Below are positions 1-10,800 of a stretch of 64,000 bases of DNA, one piece after another; position 1 is the first letter of the stretch; each line of letters begins with the position of its first letter. Source of the stretch: Simmondsia chinensis (taxonomy: Eukaryota; Streptophyta; Magnoliopsida; Caryophyllales; Simmondsiaceae); NCBI GenBank assembly GCA_018398585.1, contig JAGTTD010000021.1:1386501-1450500 (forward strand), in the 5' to 3' direction. The position numbers and the translations under genes are program-made. The notes beneath the pieces are model-generated. The model saw only the letters and a program-made list of their open reading frames with translations, was not told the origin of the DNA and searched no databases.

Positions 1-1918
1 GGGCAGAACTGGCTCCGGTCCAGGATGGGTAATTTTTGCCCGTTTGCTCTTACCCTCCGCAGTCCATTCCTCACCTTTGTACTTGGGGTTTGGCTTGGGG
101 TCCCTCCTCTCTTGCCCCAAATTACACACTGTCTCAGACAATGTCAACAAGTTTTCAACGCCTTCCACATGCGGTGACGATGGTTCCTTGAAGACATTTT
201 CCTCGGCCCTAGATGGCATAGCACATAGCAAAAGTCAATAAGCATCAACATGCATGAAAACATAACAAATTGAGACACTAACAAGGAATCTAGTGTCTTA
301 CCCAGTACGTACAGGAGAAACTATTATGGCTTGCTCAATCGGGGATGGATGAGCGGAAGTCGATGAACATAAGTGCGGCGATGTGGCCTGCGCTTGACGG
401 TCTGAGAGCAGCTCCTTAATCAGTGCATCCTGAGCCTCAAATCGTCGTTCGTACATTTGCAGCATTCGCTGGTGCGCTTCAAGCTGCATCCGTACCATTT
501 GCACCTCTTTATCTATCGCTTTGAGTCTCTCCATAACCTGCAATAAGTCCTCCAAATTGGCATAATCAGCAAATTTGAATAATGTAGTATCCACACGGAT
601 AAAAATACGATTAAATAAACACAAAACAATTCATCATACTGATTGGTCCGCCGAATTGGTTGACGTAGGATACGGGTCCTCCCTGGATGCGGGCAACGGA
701 GGTTGAGTTGCCAATGGTTGTGGCTCCTCACCAAGCTCTGCTGGCATTGCCATAAAAGGAGATTGAAACCCCTCCTCAGCATCCTCAGCATAGGGAATGC
801 CTTGTAGATTAGGCTGACCGGCTTCCGCACTCGTCAGTCTAATCGGTTCGGCATTCAATTGCTGATCAAAGGAAGATACATCATATACACGTTAGTAAAA
901 TTACAAAACACACTTCTAACCCAAAATATATGAAACATACAGTAGTAAAACAATAACAACATAGTGTATTTATTACCTGATCAAATACCGTTTAGAGCAG
1001 AGCGGAGTACGGAGCCTTAACGGACATCTTCCAGTTAAGGATCCGCCCAAGAGGCTGGTCGCCAACCCTCACCGCCCCAACCTTGGCAAGTTCTGGAAGG
1101 GTTTCCGGGGCAAATATGGAAACCACATCGTAGAACCCGTGGACGGAGTAGGTATTCTCCAAACCGTGGTGCATTCTTGCAGCGAAATTCTTGAGCTTCC
1201 CCACCAAGAATTTCCAGTTCAAGGATCTCCATGCAACATGATTGAAAGAGTCCACATCGTCCACGAGGGCCAGGATGTTCGGGTCAATGCCCGTTCACTT
1301 GCGTTTGGCGAACAGTAGACCCTCGACCAAGTACGCAACAGCAAGCTTAACCTGGTCCTCCATGATGGAGCAGGTTCTGTATGCATCAAAAAGCTGTTGC
1401 CTAGTCATCCTCCCCCTCATGCCATACTTGGCAACCAGCCTGTTGGGACCACCGCGTACATCTTCCACACCGGCATATCTCAAGCCGGTGAGAATGCAAA
1501 ACTCCCTCCTCCCAAGGTGCACTACCTTCCCACCAAATAAGAATGATAACTCCTCAGGATTGGGGTTGGCCACCTGGTGGAGAAGGACAACGTGAATGAG
1601 ACTATGCCAGAAGCTGACATTGGTCTCACTCAGCCCACACAGATGCCCGACATTATATTGTGAGGCAAGGGCAAGCTGTAATGTAAAACACTTTTAGTTA
1701 ATATGGGATCATAAATGTCATTGTCAAAAGTCAACATAATTAAAATGGATACAGTGTCAAACCTTGGCTTCGTCGTCCTTCAAGATTTCCTTTATCTCCG
1801 TAACAACCTTGGTTGACAAACCTATTTGGTTGACTTGGAGGAATTTCCAGAAACCCCTCGGGAAAATGTAATCAACCTCAACTGCAGGACGGCTCTTCCT
1901 ACGTGTGTAAAATGCCAT
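1..1918 (-). pseudogene. DUF1985-type (Ulp1/Mutator-like element) gene, 5' part, broken and cut by the window edge
   Basis: Five exons can be read on the minus strand: about 1918-1763 (starts MAFYTRRKSRP), 1677-~978 (DUF1985 body, with GGKVVHLGRREFCILTGLRY and later VAWRSLNWKFLVGKL), ~872-645 (acidic, proline-rich linker), ~570-~300 (coiled coil, LEDLLQVMERLKAIDKEVQM) and 208-1 (charged tail, open at the edge). DUF1985 proteins usually continue into a Ulp1-type cysteine protease; that part would lie left of position 1. The start ATG at 1916-1918 directly follows a good acceptor (TTTCAG), so an untranslated first exon is likely upstream. The reading frame has a TGA at 1295-1297 and a TAA at 992-994, each followed by in-frame coding-like sequence, so the copy looks dead. 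These genes are carried by Mutator-like transposons; host-gene status is unlikely. Exon edges in the two middle exons are approximate. Confidence 0.72.
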
Positions 1919-1989
1919 CTGAAATAAAAGCAATACACCATTAATTACTGAACACAAACAGAGACACTTTGGTTCTACACCATTGAAAC

Positions 1990-2290
1990 AAATCATACAG
2001 AGTGTATGATTGATTATACACCACCACTAATTACTTATAATACACAAACACAAGTTGGTTATACACCATTAAAACCAATCCTACACACTGTATGATCAAT
2101 TATACACCATTAATTACTTAACATAAACAAACACAGGTAGGTTATACACCATTAAACCCAATCAGACACACTGTATGGTTGCTCATAAACCACTTACTTA
2201 AAAAACACATACACAAGTTGATTTTACACCATTAAAACCAATCCTACACACTGTATGGTTGCTCATATGAAACATGCAGAAGTTCATTAT
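1990..2290. repeat. Diverged ~82-bp tandem repeats in the 5' flank/intron of the DUF1985 gene
   Basis: Four copies of a block with the core CACTGTATG (near 1998, 2083, 2163, 2243) recur about every 82 bp, each followed by an ATACACCATTAA-type segment. They match the half-unit of the large array at 2880-6650, so the two belong to one repeat family. Confidence 0.75.
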
Positions 2291-2880
2291 ACCACAAAGG
2301 TCGATTTTACATGAAAAAAAATCACAAAACATGCAGAAGATCATTTTACACAAATAAAAAATACTAATCACAAAGCCACTAACACCAAAACCCTAAACCC
2401 TAACAAATACTATGCACTATGTTCAGGAAATGGTACGAAACAAACGGATATTATACATTGGAGCACCAAAACCCTAAACCCTACAAAAATAACTCTTACT
2501 CACCTTCGAAAATGGTGATTAAAGACTGGAGCAGCTATAGATCAAAGATGAAGGTGTGAAAACAGAGGTCAGACCCACGGGAACGACAATCGCAGCTGAA
2601 GTAGAGGAGAAAGAGGATGAACAAATTCGGAAAGAGGAGAGAGAGAATGAACGGGTGAGAGAAAGAGGAGAGTGACTGGTGGCTTGTAAAACAAGTTGCT
2701 TATGGGGAAGATAGAAAGGCGGGAAGGGGTTTTACAGCTGTAAGTAAATGAGGCGAGAGCAGGGGTACGGATGGGATGGCATTAAATTAGGAGAGAGAAA
2801 AGGGACGGGTTGGGAGGGGTGAATGGGAGGGCCTTTTTGAAGGAAAATCGTACGGATTGCTTTAACTCAAAATGTATATT
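2291..2880 (-). promoter_or_regulatory. Probable promoter/leader of the DUF1985 element, with two telobox pairs
   Basis: This stretch has no long reading frame. It holds two AAACCCTAAACCCTA blocks (2389-2403 and 2468-2483), which are telobox-type motifs often found near plant transcription starts. It is followed by a purine-rich GAGAGA region (2600-2830) that looks like leader sequence for minus-strand transcription. About 70 bp at 2780-2840 recurs in the same orientation at 6790-6862 on the far side of the tandem array. Promoter function is inferred from position only. Confidence 0.4.
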
Positions 2881-5800
2881 TTTTTTCTAACTACATATCC
2901 CAAAAATACACAAATACACGCTGATTTTACACAAATATAACCCATCATACATCGTGTATGAAGTGCATCATACACCAATAAAACTTGAAATACACGTATA
3001 TAAGCAGATTTTAGACCACTGTACCCATAAATACATGAAAAAACCTACAAAAGTTGATTTTATGCCAATAAAACCTATCATACATTGTGTATGACAAGCT
3101 CTTTACCGCTAATTACTTCAAGTATACCTGAATAAGGTCACTTTACACCACTATAACGCATCATACCCAGTTTATGATTTAATTGCAGACCACTGTACCC
3201 CTAATTACTTGAAAAAAAACAGCAAAAGTTGATTTTATGCCATTATAACGTATCCTACATTGTGTATGATAAGTCATTTACCACTAATTGTTTTAATTAC
3301 ACCTGAATAAGTTCATTTTAAACCATTAAAACTCATCATACCCATTGTATGATTCGATTTCAGCCCACTGTAACAGTAATTAGTTGAAAAAATCAGTAAA
3401 AGTTGATTTTATGCCATTTAAACCTATCATACATTGTGTATGACAAGTCATTTACCACTAATTTCTTGGAATACACCTGAATAAGTTCATTTTAAACCAT
3501 TAAAATGCATCATACCCAGTGTATGATTCGATTTCAGACCACTTACCCCTAATTACTTGAAAAAAAAGCAAAAGTTAATTTTTTGCCATTATAACCTATC
3601 ATACATTGTGTATAATAAGTCATTTACCACTAATTGTTTTTACTACACCTGAATAAGTTCATTTTACACCATTAAAACTCATCATACCCAGTGTATGATT
3701 CGATTTCAGACACTATACCCCTAATTACTTGAAAAAACCAGTAAAAGTTGATTTTATGCCATTTAAACCTATCATACATTGTGTATGACAAGTCATTTAC
3801 CACTAATTTCTTGGAATACACCTGACTAAGTTTATTTTACACCATTAAAACGCATCATACCCAGTGTATGATTCGATTTCAGACCACTTACCCCTAATTA
3901 CTTGAAAAAAACAGCAAAAGTTAATTTTTTGCCATTATAACCTATCATACATTGTGTATGATAAGTCATTTACCACTAATTGTTTAAAATAAACCTGAAT
4001 AAGTTCAGTTTACACCATTAAAACTCATCATACCCAGTGTATGATACGATTTCAGACCACTATACCCCTAATTACATAAAAAATTCTGTAAAAGTTGATT
4101 TCATGCCATTAACACGTATAATAATTTGTGTATGATAGGTCATTTACCACTAATTACTTGAAACATACCTGAAGAGGTTCATATTAAACCATTTTAACTC
4201 ATCATACCCATTGCATGATTCGATTTCAGCCCACTGTAACAGCAATTATTTGAAAAAACCAGCAAAATCTGATTTTATGCCATTAAAACCTATCATACAT
4301 TGTGTATGACAAGTCTTTTACCACTAATTGCTTAGAATACACCTGAATAATTCATTTTACACCATTAAAACGCATCATACCCAGTGTATGATTCGATTTC
4401 AGACCACTTACCCCTAATTACTTGAAAAAAAAGCAAAAGTTAATTTTTTGCCATTATAACCTATCATACATTGTGTATGATATGTCATTTACTACTAATT
4501 GTTTAAACTAAACCTGAATAAGTTCAGTTTACACCATTAAAACTCATCATACCCAGTGTATGATACGATTTCAGACCACTATACCCCTAATTACATAAAA
4601 AAATCCGTAAAAGTTGATTTCATGCCATTAACACCTATAATAATTTCTGTATGATAGGTCATTTACCACTAATTACTCGAAACATACCTGAAAAGGTTCA
4701 TATTTAACCATTTTAACTCATCATACTCATTGTATAATTCGATTTCAGCCCACTGTAACAGTAATTAGTAGAAAAAATCAGTAAAAGTTGATTTTATACC
4801 ATTAAAACCTATCATACATTGTGTATGACAAGTCTTTTACCACTAATTGCTTATAATACCCCTGAATAATTCATTTTACACCATTAAAACGCATCATACC
4901 CAGTGTATGATTCGATTTCAGACCACTTACCCCTAATTACTTGAAAAAAACAGCAAAAGTTAATTTTTTGCCATTATAACCTATCATACATTGTGTATGA
5001 TAAGTCATTTACCACTAATTACTTGAAATATACCTGAAAAAGTTCATTATAACCATTTGAAGGGATCATACACAGTGTAGGACCTGATTTCAGACCACTC
5101 TAAGACTAAATACATAAAAAAATAGCAAAAGTTGATTTTTTGTTACCACTAATTTCTTTAAATATACCTGAAAAAGTTCATTATAACCATTTGAGGGGAT
5201 CATACACAGTGTAGGACTTGATTTCAGACCACTCTAAGACTAAATACATAAAAAAAACTGCGAAAGGTTATTTTAAGCCATTAAAACCTATAATAATTTG
5301 TGTATGATAAGTCATTTATCACTAATTACTTGAAACATACATGAAAAGGTTATATTAAATCATTTTAACTCATCATACCTATTGTATGATTCGATTTCAG
5401 CCCACTGTACCCCTAATTACTTGAAAAAAAACAGCAAAAGTTAATTTTATGCCATTATAACCTATCATACATTGTGTATGATAAGTCATTTACCACTAAT
5501 TGTTTTAACTACACCTGTAAAGGTTCATTTTAGACCATTTCAACGCATCATACCCATTGTATGATTCAATTTCAGCCCACTGTAATAGTAATTACTTGAA
5601 AAAACGAGCAAAAGTTGATTTTATACCATTAAAACCTATCATACATTGTGTATGACAAGTCTTTTACCACTAATTGTTTGGAATACACCTGAATAAGTTC
5701 ATTTTACACCATTAAAACGCATCATACCCAGTGTATGATTCGATTTCATACCACTGTAACAGTAATTACATAAAAAAAAACTGCAAAAGTTGATTTTATG

Positions 5801-6939
5801 CCATTATAACGTATCATACATTGTGTATGATAAGTCATTTACTACTAATTGCTTGAACTAAACCTGAATAAGTTCATTTTACACCATTAAAACGCATCAT
5901 ACCCAGTGTATGATTCGATTTCAGACCACTATACCCCTAATTACTTGAAAAAAACAGCAAAAGTTAATTTTTTGCCATTATAACCTATCATACATTGTGT
6001 ATGATAAGTCATTTACCACTAATTGTTTGAAATACACCTGAATAAGTTCATTTTACACCATTAAAACGTATCATACCCAGTGTATGATTCAATTTCAGAC
6101 CACTGCAACAGTAATTACATAAAAAAATCTGCAAAAGTTGATTTCATGCCATTAAAACCTATAATAATTTGTGTATGATAGGTCATTTACCACTAATTAC
6201 TTGAAATATACCTAAAAAGGTTCATATTTAACCATTTTAACTCGTCATACCCATTGTATGATTCGATTTCAGCCCACTGTAACAGTAATTACTTGAAAAA
6301 ATCAGTAAAAGTTGATTTTATGCCATTGAAACCTATCATACATTGTGTATGACAAGTCATTTACCACTAATTGCTTGGAATATACCTGAATAAGTTCATT
6401 TCACACCATTAAAACGCATCATACCCAGTGTATGATTCGATTTCAGACCACTGTACCCCTTATTACTTGAAAAAATCAGCAAAAGTTGATTTTATGCCAT
6501 TATAACCTATCATACATTGTGTATGATAAGTCATTTACCACTAATTTCTTGTGATACATCTGTATAAGTTCACTTTACAGCATTATAATGCATCATACAC
6601 AGTGTATGATTTTATTTCAGACACCACTAATTACTTGAAGCACACCTAAACAAGGTCTGTGAGGGAAAAAGAAGAAATGGCAAATTTGGAAATAACATTT
6701 TTTTTTTGACAAAAAAATTCGAAAGGAAAAATAAATGAAGAAAAGGAAGAGTAAAAAAAGTCAAAAAAGTGTCTTTTTGCCTGCCTTACATTAAATGAGG
6801 AGAGAGAAAGGGAGAGAGAGAGAGGACGGATGGGGGGTTGAGGTGGGAGGGCATTTTTGTCCAAAAAAGTCTATTTAAGGTTAGAGGGGTCTAAAAAACA
6901 TTAAGGGGGGGCTGAGGGGTCCAATCCGTACGATTTCCC
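2842..6939. mobile_element. Possible Mutator-like element end(s): inverted GGRAAATCGTACGGATTG around the array
   Basis: Positions 2842-2859 read GGAAAATCGTACGGATTG, and the reverse complement of 6921-6939 reads GGGAAATCGTACGGATTGG, so 17 of 18 positions agree in inverted orientation. Termini beginning GGG/GGA are usual for Mutator-like elements, and a DUF1985 gene of that superfamily lies next door. No matching 9-11 bp target duplication was found. 6939 may be the outer right end of the large element, with 2842 an internal or nested end. Confidence 0.35.
2880..6650. repeat. Tandem array of ~172-bp dimers built from two ~86-bp half-units
   Basis: About twenty higher-order units recur at ~170-175 bp. 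Each has two palindromic cores roughly 86 bp apart: CATACATTGTGTATG (6-bp arms, 3-bp loop) and ATCATACCCAGTGTATGAT (7-bp arms). The half-units align with each other throughout (shared TTTTAYRCCATTAAAAC, CTAATTACTTG), so the array is a dimerised 86-mer. Units differ by point changes and small deletions; 5040-5240 is the most divergent. No reading frame, spacer/repeat pattern or protein-coding signal was seen. It lies between short inverted sequences at 2842-2859 and 6921-6939. Confidence 0.9.
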
Positions 6940-6949
6940 AAAAATGAAC

Positions 6950-7850
6950 CACCCATCTTTCTCTCTCTCCAAAACACCCCTTTTTATAAGCAAATGAAGA
7001 TCCATGTGAGGCTCACGTGAGCCGTTGGATCAAGCACAAATGAAGGGCCCAGATTTCACCACAAAACCAGCCACTCATGTGGCAACATGTGGCAGAGATG
7101 AGGAGGGAAAAAATGGGAAGCTTCCCAAGGAAGCTTCATGCTGTTGTTTCTAACGGTTAAAAAAAATACTTAAATTAATTTATTATATTTACTTAATTTA
7201 TTTTACTCCAATACAAAACACATTTATTCAAGTAAAATCCCTCATTTAAGTATTTTATGTTTTATTCCCCAAAACCTGCTTACAACTAATAGCTTAGCTC
7301 TCTCTGGCCATTGTACTCGGACATAGTTTAGACTATTTAGGAACCAAATTTCAACACACAATTATTTCTCATAAAAGAAACCTTTTCCCCCCACATTTTG
7401 GTAGTCACATCAAAATCCATATCGGATAGACTCGGCACGATACTCACAAGTATTTACACATATGTAACAAATTATATCACAGTTTAAATACATAAAACAT
7501 ATATGCAATTACACACAATAAATAAAAACCAACTATCTGTAGTTAGTTTGAGCAAACTCTCCTGATTAGGTCGCTTGACTTTGCATCATTTTTTAAGAAG
7601 TATGCATGTATAATTAGTCAGGCTTATAAACTTTAATATTTGAATTAGAGCCTTAGAGACAATATATATGAATAACGATCATGATAGCTAAGCATGCGAT
7701 TACTTTTATACTTCCATTTTTCATTTATCTAAAGCAAATTCAATACGAGTTTTAAGCAATTTAAGGGTCAACTTTTCTTTCTAAGACTGTTGAAAAATAT
7801 TTTTTCAGAATATACATCAAATCATTATTAAACATTTACATGAATGAAAT
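6950..7850. other. AT-rich intergenic spacer, no gene seen
   Basis: Low-complexity AT-rich DNA without coding signal or a repeat that I can name. It separates the Mutator-like region from the LINE. Confidence 0.6.
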
Positions 7851-7858
7851 AACATCAA

Positions 7859-10800
7859 TTAAGCTTGAATAATTGGTCCTTCCAGCCGAAACCCAGCAGC
7901 CCCTAGTTACAAATATGCACTCCAACACCCAAGTCAGGATAAGGGTCATGGTCCCCCTCTTAGTGATGGGGACGGAGGCCTTAACAGTTCTATGGGAGGT
8001 AATACTAGACATCCCAATGTCGGACCAAATGATGACCTAGGCATAAGAGACTACCATAGTATCGAGGAAATGAGGGCACTTTGGCTGTTAGGGGAAGTTT
8101 GGGGAGACTCTATTCCCCTAAATGCCATCAGAGCAAAAACCGTAGTGATTGGGACAAGGTAAGAGGTCGGGTTGATTACGTTGAACTAGGAAATGGTTGG
8201 ATCCTAATTAAGTTTTCTAATGAACATGATAAGAACTTTGTTTAGGGAGGAAGACCATGGTTTGTCCGCTCTCTAAATTTCGTGCTACGACAATGGCAAG
8301 AAATGTTTGACCCCTTTGAAACTGAAATTGAGGTGGTAGCTCAATGGATCCAGGTCCAAAGACTTCCACTTGAATTTTGGAACCATGAGACTCTAACCAG
8401 GCTACTGGAACCTATCGGGCCTCTAATCAGGCTTGATGGATTCATAGAGGCCAGACTAAAAGGAAAATTTGCTAGAGCATGTGTGGAAATTAATGTAACC
8501 AAAACCCTACCCGGAAAGATTACAGTTAGGGGAATGCATACCGAAAAAGCCTTCCCTCTCACCTATGAGGGAATGTATGAAGTGTGTGCCCTATGCGGTA
8601 TTGAAAACCATGGCATCGAAAACTGCCCAAACTATAATAAAACAACTAAAATGCACATTGTGGTTGAACGATTCCGAGAAGGAATTCCCTTAAGCGAACC
8701 TAGAGAGGGTGACACGGAGAATACCAAGACCAAAGAGAGGTGGATCCATGTCCATCCCAAAAAAAGGCCAAGACCTAAAAAACGGGGACCAAAGCCTAGA
8801 AACATGAGGGGTGGACCGAATATAGTTTTGAGATAACCAAGCCTTCAAGCGAGTTCAGGGAAAAAGACGTCGGATGTTAACAGGGGCTCTGAGGGGGGTA
8901 GAGGGGATAGAAAAGGGAAAGGCAAAATTGATTCCTCCCACCAGGTACGCAGTTCCAAGGAAGACGAAAACTCAATAACGAAGACTGTACTAAGACCGAT
9001 CAGAGAAGAGGAATATGAAAATGAAAATGAACCCAAAGATAACACCATAAATTTAGTGCCTGTTAACATGGACCTGGATAAAGACCTCATGGTAGAGAAC
9101 ATAGAAAATGATAAACCTAACATGGAAGAAGATCCAGAGGAAGATCTTGAACCGTCGGAGGAGGAGACCCCTAATGAGTCTTCAAAAAAAAGAAGACTCT
9201 CAAGTGGGGACGATCCCCAACTTAGGGCCAGTGAGGAGTTATCTATTAAATCCTAGTTATGATTTCTCTAGCTATGTATTTCCTTCTTTGGGCCATGGCA
9301 AGAGGTGTATTTTTTGTGATGTATGTTGTTCGCCATCCTTTGTCGGTATTGGGTTTTGGCCACCTTGTGGTCACCTTTTGTTATCATCCTTTTTTGTTCT
9401 TTTGCGTACCTCCTTTGGAGCGAGCTTCGGGCTCATGGCAATCTTTATGGAACTTAGGTGATCCATCGTGGGATACACGTTGTTGTTTTTTGTTTTTGGC
9501 CTATGAAGGTGCTTCTTTTCCTTTTTCTGTCATCATGAAAATTCTATGTTGGAATATCCGAGGAGTTGCACGTTTGCCAGCCCAACAAGAACTCCATGGC
9601 TTAGTTAGAAAATTTAAACCTGATATGTTAGCCATATTGGAGCCCCTTGCAAAAGAACAGACTGTTAAGCATCTAACCCAGGTCATGGGATTTGATGGGT
9701 ACCATTATTCCCCTCCCCAAAACCATGTGGGGGGTTTATGGATCATGTGGAATGCTTTAACATGTTATGTGAACATCCTCTATTGCGATAACCGTATTGC
9801 CCACACCTGCGTCCTGGACAAGACATCTGGCAAAAAGGGCCTTATTTCTTTTGTCTATGCCCCCACAAAAGAAAAAGAAAAGGACCAATTTTGGGATGCA
9901 CTTCAGGATCTTAAACACTTCATGGGTAAACCTTGGTGTGTTATTGGAGACTTTAATGAACTTAAACACTTAAACGATAAACGGGGAGGATCTCCTCTAA
10001 GTGCTAAACGTACTATGCGATTAAATAACTTATGCCAACACCTTGAACTCGAAGATACGCCGTGGGCAGGTCAGACCTTCACCTGGAGTAGGTCTATCAA
10101 TGGGGCCTACATTCAGGAAAAGTTGGACCGAGCCCTTAATAACCAAGAATGGGCTCATCTTTTCCCAAAGTCATTTGTGTACAAAGGGTTTGGGCCCACC
10201 TCAAACCACACGCCTCTTCTTTTATGCATGGAGGCGGACGAACTTAAAAAGGCGGCCCCATTCCGTTTCCAAGCGGGATGGACCAAGTCTAAAACCACTA
10301 AGGACATCATAAGAAAATGCTGGAACTTGAAATTCCAGGGATCGAGATTGTTCGAAATTGTTCAAAGACTAAAACATATCAAGAAAAATATTAAAGAAAA
10401 TGAAGCCCTAATGAAAGGATGGACTATGGGCAAAGCCCATGAAAACTAAAGAAAGATCTGTGAGACCCAATCAAAACTAAACTGCGACCCGTGTAACCCC
10501 TGCCTAAATAAAAAGCTGCAGAGACTACTTCTGCAACGCAAAAAACTATTGTTCAATAACCACAAGTTTTGGGCAAAATATTAGAGAAAAGAATGGATTA
10601 CAAAAGGAGATCGTAACTCCAAATTCTTTTATGCAACAGTCCAAGCCAAGAGAAAAAGAAGAGCAATTGTCGAAATCCATAATTCTATGGGGATCACCAT
10701 TACCGACGAACAGGCCATAGGAGAAACGTTTATTCAGGAATTTAAGGAAAGATTCAGATCAAATGGACCTAGAATCAACTTCCCGTCCCTTGAAACATTA

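Noticed and set aside
2389..2483. Interstitial telomere repeat
   Set aside because: Only two CCCTAAA copies at each place; better explained as teloboxes.
2880..6650. Repeats with regular spacing, first considered as a CRISPR-like array
   Set aside because: The genome is a plant, units are contiguous and related along their whole length, and there are no unique spacers; it is a satellite-type array.
6646..6864. Minus-strand frame rich in Ser/Phe
   Set aside because: Translation of a GAGAGA-rich flank of the array; no coding evidence.
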